Shown here: positions 38,424 through 51,524 of the stretch, piece by piece | Layout: the number at the start of each line of letters is the position of its first letter | Position numbering within the stretch: the first letter of the stretch is position 1 | Assembly: GCA_001939145.1 (NCBI GenBank) | Contig: LSRX01000529.1 | Span: 209,765-273,764, forward strand | DNA length: 64,000 nt | Source of the DNA: Symbiodinium microadriaticum | Lineage: Eukaryota > Sar > Dinophyceae > Suessiales > Symbiodiniaceae | Direction of reading: 5' to 3' | The notes under the pieces: generated by a model | Told to the model about the DNA's origin: nothing | The model's input: only the letters and a program-made list of their open reading frames with translations | Databases searched by the model: none | Made by a program: the position numbers and the translations under genes

Positions 38424-38545
38424 TGGGGGCCTTAATAATTAGACTGGAATTGGGCTTGGGGGGTATGTTAGACTCGAGTTGTAATATGGAACCCCGCGAA
38501 ATAGTATCGGTAATGAAAATTACTAAGACCTCCATATTAATTTCC
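38424..38545. mobile_element. MITE-like element, GGGGCCT family (diverged)
   Basis: Begins GGGGGCCTTAATAATTAGAC and ends AATTACTAAGACCTCC. Interior AAATAGTATCGGTAATGAAA resembles other copies. Confidence 0.55.
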
Positions 38546-40383
38546 GAGGCACCGGGCGAGCTGCTGAAGAAGGGAGACGCTCTTTTTCGCCAGCAACTCT
38601 TGGGTTTGCCAGCAACTCTTGGGTTTGCGCTCCTCAAGACTGACACCTGAACCCACAAACCCTCTACCTTCACGCCGCAAGCCGCCATTCTGCTAAGGGA
38701 CGGCTTGCCGTCTAAGAGTTTTCGGCGCGGTCATACCAACGCTTGAGGACCTTCCAACATGCTTGAGGACGCCAGGGGGCAAACGGCAGACAGGCTTCCA
38801 TCCTGACATGCCTGTAGGTCCTGAGAAGAGCCAAAATAGCAATCATCATGCTAAGAATAATATCGAACATGCTGATGCTAATGATAATGCAACGAGATCA
38901 GGGTTCTCACCACCAGTCATGATTCTGCTGAGCCATTATACTGGCTTTATCATGAGCACCAGCGGTGACATGTAAAAAACACTGGTGATAACCGTGATAG
39001 CAGTAGCAGCCCGTAACCATCAGCAGAGGGCTTTTACCTAAATTCGAAACCGTGAACCTTGAGACCTAAACCTAAAGGCCCAAATGATCTGTTCAGGCCA
39101 TATAACTTTGCCGAGGGCTGTACGAAGCACAGGAGTTGACATGACTTTGACCTTCTAAGGGGAAACCTCAGCATCTTCGAGCCCAGGGTCTTAAGAGGAT
39201 TGTATGCGGCCTAGGGGTCGAACAGCTTAGGGGCTTAGGGTTTAGGGTTTTGGGTCGTAGAAGATGGCCTCCACTATTCAGCCTTCTCCACGCCGCCTTC
39301 GGCGGCAAAGGACCTTCGATTAAACCGCGCTGTCGCATATGCGAGAGATCCCCTGCGATTGAAGCTTAGGATTAACGAAAGGTGTGCGCGTGTGTGTCGA
39401 GGTGTCTCATCGAGTTGTATGGCGACAACTTCAGAGGCCGCATGCTGTGTTGGATGTTCCACCATGGTTATTTTGTTGCATGTTCTACGACCGATATGCG
39501 AAGATGGCAGGGAAGGCACGGATCATCTCTCTCTTGCGAGCGTCTCTCAGCACATGTCATGATCACATGACCTGGTACTGGCTGGTGTTGACTTGCAAAG
39601 AGGGGGGGCACTTTTGCTCTCCCCGGCCGTCTCGCGACAGCAAAAGCATATTCACTGAGCTGCTTGACTAGACAAAGGCGACTTCGGATGACCTCAGCTT
39701 CAACGTGGCAGTGGACAAGCAACAAAGTTGTAGCCTTGCAGATAGTTCGAAGGCGCGAGACCAGGTCCACAACACTTCTCGTTTCACTGCGGTGGCTGAG
39801 GAGCAGTACGATCTCTTCTGAAATAGCCCTGTAAGCCGAAACTCTAAAGCCCTAAACCCCACACCAAATCTCTCAAAGAACTGCAGCGAGCTGCACCCGC
39901 TGTAGTATCGCCTGTCCATCAGCTGTTCCTTGATGATGAAGCTACCGAAGATGATGCTGCACTGGAGGAGCCTAGCCGGACCCCAAAAGCATGAGCCCAA
40001 ATTTGAAGGTGCTCAAAATCCCCGTGAGGGTTGTGATTGTTAGTTGTAACCTTCGTAACCCTGGTGCCCAACCGAGAATATGACATACTGCAAGGGTCCT
40101 TTTTCGAAGGTTGTTAAAAGCAACCCACACAAGGATAATACAGGGGCTTGAGTGATTCATGCTATACTGTGACTATATAGGGACTGGACGAGATTACAGA
40201 ATTATCTGCTCCGATACGAAATCGTCCAAGTTCTTCGTCAGTTCTGGCAAAAGGTTCTGCTAGATGGAACTGCACTGCACCGCAAGGATTTACCGTTCCC
40301 TAAACCCTAAACCCTAAAATCCCTAAGCCCTAAACCCTTAGCCCAAACCCTGATGAAGTGTGGTCGCAACTGAGCTAGATTAC

Positions 40384-40454
40384 CTGGATTTGCGTCTGTC
40401 GGCTTCGAGGATTTTGGATAGCTTCAACCGCAGACCGCATCGACCAACCTTGGC
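40384..40454 (-). CDS. Candidate exon, function unknown
   Basis: Open frame AKVGRCGLRLKLSKILEADR then RKS between acceptor GCCAAG|GCC and donor CCAG|GTAATC. It sits between a CCCTAAA tract (40296-40345) and a TTTAGGG tract (40467-40505), the arrangement seen around confirmed exons. It could belong to the 5' part of copy B. Confidence 0.4.
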
Positions 40455-40718
40455 CTTGGCTCGTAGGGTTTAGGGTTTCAGGGTGTAGGGTTTAGGGTTT
40501 AGGTTATTTTGCTTTAAGCACCCTTTTCCGTCTGCATGTTTGACAGTGTCGGCAGCCCCAGGGGGCAGGTGACCTGTTTGACCCTTGCCATCGCGCAGAA
40601 AATACAGCAACCTTTAGAGACCTGAATACTCAAAACGGACAGCAGTCTTTCTCCCGGCTCCTTGTTACAGTTGCACTCTGCTATACCCAGATCCATGTCA
40701 ATTACCAAGATCCCCATA

Positions 40719-40820
40719 TGGGTAGTTCTCTAAATTAGGGTCCTTTTTAGGGTCCTTTTAATAAGGGTGCCGTACTATATTGGGGACCTAAAAAGGGACC
40801 CTAATTTAGAGAACTACCCA
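40719..40820. mobile_element. 102-bp MITE-like element with perfect 25-bp terminal inverted repeats
   Basis: TGGGTAGTTCTCTAAATTAG continuing GGTCC at 40719-40743 is the exact reverse complement of 40796-40820. No target duplication is clear. No coding capacity. Confidence 0.85.
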
Positions 40821-40949
40821 CATTACAGTTACCTTGAAGTTGAGCCAAAGCAGCCTCCATCGGAGACCCCACTGCGGTCTGACTTCTTGTGGCTCTTGTT
40901 CGCGTCCTTGGAGACCTTCGCAATCCTGAGAGCTTCGGCTTTGTGCTAA

Positions 40950-41033
40950 ATCATTTGGGGGTTTCCGGACACATCATACTGTAAGTGAAACAGGGAACCC
41001 TAAAGAATAGCACTAGCAACTGTTCAGGCTTCT
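40950..41033. mobile_element. MITE-like element related to 27766-27850
   Basis: Shares TGGGGGTTTCCGG-like start and the end TTCAGGCTTCTAT with the other copy. Confidence 0.5.
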
Positions 41034-41667
41034 ATGTTGGATTGGAACCTCGACGGAGCCTCCATGGCCTCTTCAGAGTTCGGCGAAAGGACTTTTACCA
41101 AGCTCACCAGGTTGGCATGGCTCCTAATACGTACTGTCATGATAGCCTAAATCCTAGACCCTATGGAGCATTAATCACCCCTATTCCAAACCCAAAATCC
41201 TAAGCCCTAAGGTGCTAATCATTCCTACCCAAAACCCAAAACCCCAAACCCCCCTACCCACAACCCAAAACCCCAAAAGAATAAGATTTGCACTTCCAAC
41301 CGAGCCAAGACACAGCTTCTCCAGCCGTGCGAAGCGATCCTGTCAAGTGGCTCAAGGGCTGAACGCTCCGTTGACATTGGGGGACTCACAGTGGAAAGAA
41401 TGCTGTTCATGGGTTTGGGGGACAATCATTCTATGAACCAACAATCATGCTAATAGCAATAATCATAAGAATAACAACGATAATAATAGTTATTTTTATT
41501 ATTAGTAGACGATATTTGTAGCAAGAACCATATTATTACCCATATATGACCTCGATGCTGAACGACCACGTCTTGTACCGACGATAAACCCTCGAAAGTC
41601 CTTCCATTCTACCGGCGGCCTGTGCGGAAACAAGGTGGGCAAAGACCATGAGCCCCGGCTATGCTGC

Positions 41668-41822
41668 AGAACCCTAAACCCTAAACTCCTAAAGCCTTAA
41701 ACCCTAAACTCCTAAAGCCCTAAACCCTAAACTCCTAAAGCCTTAAACCCTAAACTCCTAAAGCCCTAAACCCTAAACTCCTAAAGCCTTAAACCCTAAA
41801 CTCCTAAAGCCTTAAACCCTAC
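41668..41822. repeat. About 23-bp tandem repeat derived from CCCTAAA
   Basis: CCCTAAACTCCTAAAGCC followed by YTAAA is repeated about six times, alternating C and T at one position. Confidence 0.93.
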
Positions 41823-41934
41823 TGCTGCGGGTGCGCCTGGAGCTGGGTGCTTAGTCGCCATGCCTCGAACCCGCACGGTACATTCTCACCCCAAGTCTTG
41901 TTCACGACCCAACAGCTCAATTCTACAAAAAAAA

Positions 41935-42060
41935 CCCTCAACCCTAAACCGTAGACCCTAAATACTAAATTCCACAAAATAACCCTAAACCCTAAACCTT
42001 AGACCCTAAACTCAAAACCCTAAACCCTAAACCTCAGACTCAGACCCCAAATAACCCCTA
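41935..42060. repeat. CCCTAAA telomere-type tract
   Basis: Low side of copy A exon 31. Confidence 0.88.
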
Positions 42061-42061
42061 A

Positions 42062-42127
42062 TCATCGGATCAACTCCCAGCTGCACCACACCCGGCAGCC
42101 GTCAGCCTCTTCAGCAGCTTCCTCCTC
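42062..42127 (-). CDS. Copy A exon 31: acidic C-terminus with stop (tentative)
   Basis: Encodes EEEAAEEADGCRVWCSWELI then R and TGA. Acceptor TGCGAG|GAG. Alternatively it could splice at CCGG|GTGT and continue. Telomere-type tracts lie on both sides. Confidence 0.5.
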   Translation of the reverse strand, partial: EEEAAEEADGCRVWCSWELIR

Positions 42128-45100
42128 CTCGCAAAGGTGGGGGTTTAGGGTTTAGGGAGGTGAGGAGTTTCCCCTTTTCTTCTAGGCTTCGGGCTCAGCG
42201 GTTTAAGGGATTAAGGGTTTAGGGTTTCAGGGTGCGGGGTTCAGGGTTTCGGGCTGTAGACCTTAAGCCCTAGATCCTTAAGCCTCGCGAGGCTACATCA
42301 TCCCTTCATGGTGTCAAGATCCTGAGTTTCTGGCCAGATCCTAAATATAGGAGTTAGGATTAGGGGGACCCTTAGGGATGTAGACCCTCTCAATGAGGCC
42401 GAGCCACTAAGTAGGGTTCAGAAGGATCCCCTTTAAGGGGTCTCCCTCATACTGCCTAAGAAAATAGAAACCCATGAGCCGAAATCCGAGACCCGGAAGC
42501 CTTGAACCCTCGGCCAAAGCCCCTCTATCCTAAACCCTGTGTAGTATCCTTATATAGTACCCCTGCTACCCTTACAAGAACCCTTACAAAGCCTCAATCC
42601 CAAACCCTAAACCCTAAACCCTAAACTCTAAACCCTAAACCCTAAACTCAAAACCCTCAACCCTAAACCCTCAACCCTAAACCCTGAACTCTAAACCCTA
42701 AACCCTAAACTCAAAACTCTAAACCCTAAACCCCAAACCCTCAACCCTGAACTCAAAACCCCAAACCCTCTGATTCCCCCTGGGGCAGCTTCCTCCGGCC
42801 AGGGCTGCGACAAGGCCGTGGAGCCGCCGAAGCGCCGAACCGAATCCACCTCGAAAGGATCAGAGCCTCTGGGGTTGCCTTTAAAGGGGCCCTTTAAGGG
42901 TCATCTTTAATTAAATATTTGTTTTAAGTAAACAAAAAAGCGGGCACTTTAAGGGTTAGTGTAAGGGTTCTATAGCAGGGTTTTCGGATTCGGGTTTGGG
43001 GCTTCGGATTTAGGTTTTAGGGTTTGGGGCTTCGTGCAGACAGGTGTCTAGTATAGGGATGTGGGGCTGAGAGTTGAGGGAGGGCGTCAGCCTTCGATAT
43101 GAATGGTCTGAGGGGTTTAAGGATTTCGGATTTCAGGTTTGGTGCTTGGCGTTTTGGGCTCAGGATTTACGCTTTAAGAGAATCCACTGTTGAGGCCGTG
43201 AGGACGGCGGCAGAAATGGTGCCTGGGGCTTCAGTGAGTATCCGGGGCTGAACCATATAGGGTTTGAAGGCCTTTGGCGTAGAGTTTGAAGGTTCTGGAT
43301 GGCGGGCTTGGGGCTTGGGGCTTGGGGTTTGCGGTGCTCATGCTGTTAGGACGCCAAGGTGGTGCTGCAAGTCACTTGGTTTGCAGGCTGCACAGGCTGA
43401 GACACCGGTGGGAGCGCAAGGCAGGGAACCAGATGGCAGAGAAACGAACGACCGAAAGAACGAGAAAAGACAAGCTGAAAGAAAGAACCAACGACTGAGC
43501 GAAAGAGAGAGAGAGAGAGATGAATAAAAAGAGATAGAGAGGTGCGAATGAAGGTCAGACAGACATGTGCGCAGACCAGTTTCACGTGACACACTAGGCT
43601 CTTTCAGCTCAGCATGTCAGACAAGGAAGGTCTCGCTACTAATGTCGCGCTCATAATCAATATCACCATCCTGGTCGTCACAGTGCTTGCCCACACCGTG
43701 GTCATGGTATTGCTGGTGATGACGATGGTCATGGTGAAGACGAGGATCATGATGATCACCATCATCATCGTCATCAACAACAACATCATCATCATGGTCA
43801 TGACGATGATTATGACCATCATCACCATCATACACAGCATCGCCATCGCCATCGAGAGTATCGCAGCTGAACCGTGCAGCATATGATCAGCACAACAGGT
43901 GAACCAAAGCTTCATTAGCCAGACAGCGGCAAATCCACCATGCCCGCTCTTACAACACCAAGTGCTGTGGAATCAGTCGCGAGAAGAGGAGTGACTGGGC
44001 CCTCCACCGTTGTCGGGTTTGCCTCAGATTTGGGCTTAACAGTTGCGGCGAGCAGGATCCTTCCTTGGGGTTCCCTTAAAGAAGCTACATCCTCCATGTA
44101 ACATGATGCAAACAGAGGCGGCTCACCAGCAAGAGTGCGAGAGAGTAGGCACCAGCAAAAGCAGATGCAGCTTCGCTGTACAATTCCATGACGTCCAGTA
44201 AACCGTGATGATTGGTCATCCCTGTTCCATGCTTTCGTTTGATATTCTCGTGACACGCTTTGAAAAACGTAACTTCGGCAAGCGGCATTGGCTGGCTCCA
44301 GAATTTGGATTCCCCCTGGCATGCAGCTCGCAATAGTAAAGCTCCCGGTGCTCAAGGGCTAAGCAGCACTCCGGCTTCACCCGCTGCGATGTAAAAGGCC
44401 CCCCAAAAAGAAACCCGACATCTCCAGAGCCGGAGTTGCTCTGGGATAGAAGCTTAGAGTCTTAGAGTACCTTAGCCCAAAAAAGGTTGACCTTTGGAGT
44501 TATAATAGGTTTAGATAAGCCCCAAAAGGTTAAAGGATACCTACTCAGCCCCCAAGGGAGGCTCCTAAGTGGGAAGCCCCTGGGCCCTGAGGGTGAATCC
44601 CCCACACTGCTTCCTTTACTTTCTCAGTCGCAGGCTCATCCTCCAAGCTGCTTTCACCGTCCTAATACAAAGGCCTTAATAGTTAGAATGGGGTTTTGGG
44701 GGGATAGTATACTATGATGATAATAAAGAAACGCAAAAAAGTATTGGTAATTATTTAGGCCCCTACGTTGAACCAAGACGGCGAAAGCGACACCAACCAC
44801 GTCTGCCAAATGCTGCGAGAACTACGAACTGTCTCCGCAACTCCCGCTTTCCCTAAGAGCATGCCCAGCCGCCCGACAAAGATCCAACAAATTCAAGAGC
44901 AACCCGGGCCTACATTACAATCAAAGCTCGGCGCCCTAAACCCTAAACCCCTAAACCCCTGAACCCTAAGCCCTAAACCCCCAAACCCTAAGCCCTAAAC
45001 CCCTAAACCCGCATTCTCCGACAGCCCCTGAATCTAACAGTCCACACCCCGCCTGCAAGCCCCACATCGCCCTCGTTAAACTCCAGGGGCCGATCCTGGT

Positions 45101-48100
45101 GTGGCAATGGGCTTTTTGGGGTTTAGGGGCTCAGGGGTTTTGGGGTTTAGGGTTCAGGGGTTTAGGGGTTTAGGCTTCAGGGGTTTAGGGTTCAGGGGTT
45201 TAGGGGATTTAGGGGTTTAGGGTTTAGGGGTTTGCGACTTAGGGGTGGTAATTCGTGAAAGTTCAGGAGAGAAGTGGGAGTTTGAGAAAACTCTGGTACT
45301 TGTACCTGGTTTGGGGATGCTGAGAACACTGATCCCATGATTTTAGGGATCCATTGTCGGGTCACCCCTTCTCTTTGACACTCCCAGTGCTCGGGGTCTC
45401 GGAGGTGGGGTTCATCTGTCGGCAAGCATAGAGACCCTGAATCGTACTTGGAGGTTCGTGGGTAGTTATGCGTGGAGTTTATGAGAGGGTGACTATCATT
45501 ATAACTCATATTAGTGGACTGATAACCCCACTTGTAACTACCCATGAACCTCCAAGTAGGGCTGTTTATTCCTTTAGGGCCAAGCTCTCTAAACCCGCTT
45601 AAACCCTAAAGCGCAGCAAAGCCAAGAAAGGTCGAAAAAGGACATTACAAGCAACCCAGCAGCCAAGCGGAGACTCCGCAGAAAGCGCTTCCAACCTCAG
45701 GGAGCATGGCTTTGGATCTCTGATGTAGGCCGTTGGTTAATAAAGCCGTCTCTGCAAGGGGTCCTAATACGCAGGCCTGTAAAGGAAGGGGTTTATTACT
45801 CAAGGGTCTGCAGTACTTACTGCCTAAAGGACCCCTCTCTCAGAGTACATGTTTATCTCGATAGAAACAAAAATTAAGTACCAGAGTCCTGTGGCAAGGG
45901 GTAGGGTCATCACCCTTCAGGTACCCTGCCATGAGCCTATTGTTGCCGTGGTTGCCGTTTGGCAGTTTCTGAGATCTGTGACATCAGGGTGTCATCCCCA
46001 ATTAGGCCAGGTCTATCGATTCATCTATCGCTGCATCCATCTCTATATCGCAAAATATAAAATACATACATACATAGATATACAGGTATGTATGTATGTA
46101 TATAGATAGATCGATAGATAGATAGATAGCTAGCTAGCTAGCTAGCTAGCTAGCTAGATAGATAGATAGATAGATAGATAGTGCCTCTAGTATGAGCGTC
46201 ACCCGAAAACAAGCCCTTCTTCATGTGCTCAGACCCTCTGGGGTCTATCCACGGGCTTCAAGTTTGGGCGTCCAGACTCCAGTATCACAACTCTTTCTGA
46301 TAGCCAATGCTCCGGTGGGCCAACTGAAGGAGCCCGCTGACTCTCTGAACAAGAGTGCACCCGAGGAAAGAGCACCCATGATCTACAGGGTTTGTAGCGC
46401 CAAAGCTCTGCCGGAGCTTACCAGAACAGAGAGCCAAATTTGGAATAACCCCCACGCATCCATGCTGGGGCCGGTGCTGCTAAGGCGTACTCCGTCAAGA
46501 GTCGTCCTCAACAGTCGACGAAAGGCTGCACAAAAGGGGCGCACTGCCCTCGAGGATTTCTACATTCTACATGAGAGCCCAACCCTTTCCCAGCAGAAAC
46601 ACGCATCATGGACTATTATAGGGGCCTGAACAATCGGAACAGGGCTTTGATGTTCGTAGCAGAACACAGTAATAATGTTACTAAGTGTTCCGATCCCTAT
46701 ATTAGCATTTGAGGAGTATGGAAAGAGTTAAGTGCTAGCATCCTGTGAGCTCACCGCTGCCTCAGGGACGGCCAATCCTTCTAAAGCATCGAGTTTCTGT
46801 CAGCTGTTCGGCTCTTCAAGGGGTGGGGTCGCCAAATCCTACTACATGGTTCAGTGTATCAGGTGATGCCCTAAGACGGTTATAAGTCGAACTGCCCTTA
46901 TTCGGGGCTTGGGGGCAGAGACCCCCAACTGAGCCGCTTGCACGATGACCTCGGCTCGGTTCAGACCTTGGCATGGATGGAAGACCGGTTAAGAAGGCCT
47001 CGTTTATCTGAAACTCCACACACGAAATGCGGAGAAAGACAGAAAAAGAGAGCAAGCTCTGTATCAAGCGAATCGTGCTGCCGATGCGGTGCTGTTCACG
47101 CCGAGGCCCTCGCGTGCATAGCCTTGCATGTCGATGTAGATACTGGCATATGCCTGGTTCAGCTGCGCGACAAGAAGGTTCCTCAGTATAGTGCTGGACT
47201 TTCTTTTGGCCAGATGGCTACAACCTACAATCTTCTGTGGCTGTAGACAGTACGCCACAGGGGTCGATTGCAGATATGTTTGCATGCAGCGTTCGCTTGA
47301 GCTCACCAGAACACGGCATGACTTCAGCTCGCAGCCAAGGCACAGCAGGAATGCGACGACGATGATGACGAAAAGCACGACCAAGAGAGTGACCCACACT
47401 GATTCCTGTGGGTAGTACGAAAATCACTGCGTCAGGCGCTAGCGGCTAGCGATGTCTATGGCACGTGATTACATACGTTCACTTGCTGAACTATCTGGTT
47501 CTTCTAGCACCGAGAAGCCTGTACGGGAGAAGGCCTACCGGAAAGACAGTGAGAGGAAGAGGATGATGCTGAAGACGACGAAAGGGAGGATGAGAATAGG
47601 ATGCTGACCATAACGGTGATGGTGCTGGTAGCCGTGATGGTTAAGGTCGTGATGACAGCAATGAAGATGACGAGAAATGATGGTCAACAGAATGCCGATG
47701 ATGAGCACGAGCGCAACAGCGACGACGACGACGACGACGACGACGACTGCGATCAAAGCCAGTCAGCTGACAATTATGTTGACGATGGAGGAGAGTATTG
47801 TGAGTGATATGACGATGAAAGCAATGATGAGGGTGATGGTCATGATGATTATGAAGAGGGAAACACCAAAGATAATGACCACGATGGACATCAGTTCTTG
47901 TTATTGCAGTAAAAGTACCATCCATACTAATAGCCAACATGATGGTATTGTTTAGACTTGTAAATAACAATGGTAGTAATAATGCTAATGACAACTAACA
48001 ATAGCCATCATAATGCAAATACTACTACTTTCTGTCCAGCCCAGGACCTTGATCTCCAGGAACTTCTCGCTCGGGAACAGGCCCAGGGAAATGGCCAACA

Positions 48101-51100
48101 AGGACAAGGACGCGGCATCGATGCCTGCGTTGCACAGGCTCACAGGGAAGGAGTCCTGCAGAGTTTGTATGGGCTGCTGATCACAAATATAGTAACAGTC
48201 TGTATGAGGGCTACGATGAAGGGTCTGATATATGCATACTGCTCTATGCTATACACATGATTCAGCTGTTGCTGAGTGGGGGCAGCATCCAAAGTTGTCT
48301 ACAAAGCATTACGGTCACCCCGCCGTCCAATTCACTTCTGAAGGGTCCTCATTCGTGACCTTTTACTTTTCGGCGGATCCACGATGCGCTGTTGAGCTGA
48401 TAACTCAGGAATCCTGGCCAATGGCCACTGAGGCAGCCCATCCATCCTAGACTGGAGTCCCTCCTCCAGCCGGCGTTGCGGGTTTTGTTCTGCGTTCGCT
48501 GAACAAAATTTGGGGTGTAGGGTTTAGGGCCCCGAAACCCTGAACCCTAAACCCAGAGCCCAGCAGACTGCCCGGCAGAGGCGCTGCTCATGCGGAATGC
48601 TCAAGATAACTTGCGGTACCCTCCGACGTGGAAGGCAAGGCGGGCTCGGAATACTGATAACATAATCCTAGTAATGATAGTAACACCAGAAATAGTAGTA
48701 ATACTAGCAGTAATCGTAGTGATAACATGAATAGTAATTGCACCAATAATACCAACTCTGTTGAAAAAAATGTTGAACAATAATCATCATAACCTTTTGC
48801 AGAGCCCAGAAGCCGAAGCCCAGAAACCTTTGCATGAGTGAAGCTCAATTTAAAGGCTTATGGTTTAGGGCTTAGGGTTTAGGGCTTATGGTTCAGGGCT
48901 GAGGTTCAAGGTTTAGGGCTTGGGGCTTAGGGTTTAGGGCTTAGGGCTTCGGGTTTAGGGCTTAGGGCTGAGGCGCTTAGGGTTTAGGGCTTAGGGTTTA
49001 GGCATCCCGCGCTAGACCTGGTCATCGTAACCGTATGTACGAGAAGGAGCATGCATCATTCCCTTTATCGTTTCTCCTGCCCGGCTACTGCTACTTCTCC
49101 TACTGCTGCAGCTGCTACGACTGCTACGACTGCTACGACTGCTACGACTGCTACGACTGCTACGACTGCTACGACTGCTACGACTGCTACGACTGCTACG
49201 ACTATGACCAGCAACAACTAGGACGGCGAATTGTAGACTCCACCAGACTAAGCAAGTCACTACATACTCTTGCACTTGGCGCAATACATACAAGTTCACG
49301 GCTTATCTTGGTCGTGATTGTCTTCGCCGTCGTCGTGACAGCAATAGCCCTTTAGCGGCAAGACCACGGCAACAACGGTAACACCAGCTATGTTTGAGGG
49401 TACTTCTCCCAACCAACCTTTGCCTGCGAAGTCAGGAAGCTGATGGGAGATCGCGCTCACAGATGTCGCAAAGGCCAGTATCAGGAAGGCCAAGGACGTC
49501 CTCGGCTTGCAGAACCAAGCACGCTGGAAGTGTCGCAGGGCTGAAGATGCTGGAAGTCCTGTCAACTCCTTCGCGAAACCTGTATAAAGCCGCATAAAAG
49601 TACGTATAGCAGCATGAGACCTTTACCCTGCTCTGGCAGTGCTCTGCCGCTTCGGCGGCTCGGGACAGCAAACCACGGGCTTAGGCTCCAATATGGCTTC
49701 AGGGCGGGTCGAGGCTCCTGCAATCCCAAACTTTAGTGGGGTCTACCGCCGCAGGTTGCGTTTGGACTCCGGGTTGATGGGGCGGTAGAACTATTCCGGA
49801 CGCGAATCAGAAAGAGCAGCAGCTCGCCCAGAACCTGTCCACAGACCAGGACAAAGGCGGATATCTGCATAGAGAAGATCGACAGGTTCATGATCAGGAG
49901 CCAGTACAGGAACATGGAGACACCTTGGCGGGCAAGCTTGTGCCAGACGACTTGGGTTCTACAGTAAGGTGCTAAAAAATAAGCTTTGAGCACATGAAAC
50001 GAACAAGACTCGGCCAAAGTTGTCGTTGGACATGATCACAGGTCGGATCGAGGCACCCGCAGTGATGCTGTAAATTTCCAAATGTGACACCGCTTCAGGG
50101 CAGGCGGAAGTGAACAAGCCAGACCTTAGGAGATGGAAGCATGCGGACAGGTGAGCCGGGGCAAAGAACTGGTGTTGCCTTTTTGGGGGGAATGGGGTGG
50201 ACACCGTAGTACAATCATATACAGACTACAGGTGGGCATTGTATCGGCTAGTTATTTAGACCTTTGTAGTCAAGAACCAGCTTTACTTGGATGAAGGCTG
50301 TCTGGGATATCCCTTGCCCTGATGAAATGTCATAGTACGCTCTATGGAACCCTAGCACATGGTACCTTAAACCCTAGAACCTAGCATACGCTGCAGAGAA
50401 GGCACGTTGGACACAGAGAGCCACAAAGACTGCTCCGAAGTTTGGGTTTGCTTGGAGGCTCATGGGCAGTTATAAGTGGGGTTAAATAGGCCCCATATAC
50501 CGGTTCTAATTAAAGTCACCTCTGCTTATAGCCCTAACTACCTGTGAACCTCCAAGTAAGCGGCTTGAGGTGTTGTCCTTGGCTTCAGTTTGGGGAGTTA
50601 GGCTTCGAGCAAGGTCAGACCGTGGTCCTTGAGCCCAGAATCTGTGAATCCAATGCTGGTGAATCTGTTTAGGGTTGAGGGTTGTGTGTCTTACCCTACA
50701 CCCTAAACTCCAAAACCTATAAGCCCTTACAGTTGCGAACCCTTGGACTCTGGTGCTATGACGACTACTGTTCGTGTTACCTGAACTGGTGCTGACCACT
50801 TACTTACTTTTCCTGGTGGTCGTACTTGCCACCGTGACGATGTTGCTGATGTCACGACTCCTGTATTTTACCCTCAAGGTTGGTCACCATGTTTACTTGC
50901 TGGCATCAGTAGCTTGATGCTGCTTCTGCGATGCAGCTATTGGCATCGCTGCAGTCAGACTCGGACTGGGTCTATTGCATGGTCGTGTCTCAGAGCCCGA
51001 CCCCACACCTTAGCCTAGCACACAATTTTTACAAAAACTCCGTACGCTACCCTCTCATGCAACCAAAAAAGGTATCCAAGAGGCCCAGGGAAATCGCCGT

Positions 51101-51458
51101 CCATGTTGCCCATGCACCAGAAGATAGGCTCTTGCGTGCACATGATAATCCTGAGCTTGAGGTGTAGGGTATCCGAATTACTATCTATATATTACTGTTG
51201 GCCAAGTTCCTTCCGTCGCGGTTTTTTGCAGTCGGCTGACTCGTCAAACTGACGTCGTCGTGGGAAGATACTGCTGATAATATACGACGCACAAGTACGA
51301 TACTGGAAAGCAGCAGCACTATCAGCAGCAGCAATGGTGGCAGTTGACTCTGGGTGGTAGCAGTGCCCGTAGCGGTAGTGGGGAGTAGAAGTAGTAGTAG
51401 TAGTAGTCGTCGTCGTCGTCGTAGTAGTAGTAGTAGTAGTAGCAGGAGTTAGTAGCAG

Positions 51459-51524
<66 letters not shown>

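Larger units (their letters stand above)
32916..42061. other. Interval between copies A and B
   Basis: No confident exon of the family. It holds CATCAT/GATGAT triplet DNA (34560-34880, 35050-35560), telomere-type tracts, three MITE-like elements and two orphan candidate exons. Open frames such as 36276-36848 (plus) have no recognisable similarity. The true 5' end of copy B probably lies here. Confidence 0.55.

Noticed and set aside
43604..43915. Membrane-helix-like frames on both strands
   Set aside because: Same triplet-repeat artefact; the copy A exons on either side join without it.
46192..46629. 145-codon plus-strand open frame
   Set aside because: It is antisense to the copy A intron, has no motif I recognise, and its length is within what chance allows in this base composition.
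49097..49205. 9-bp repeat as a coding Cys-Tyr-Asp repeat protein
   Set aside because: It lies inside a copy A intron and has no flanking coding signal.
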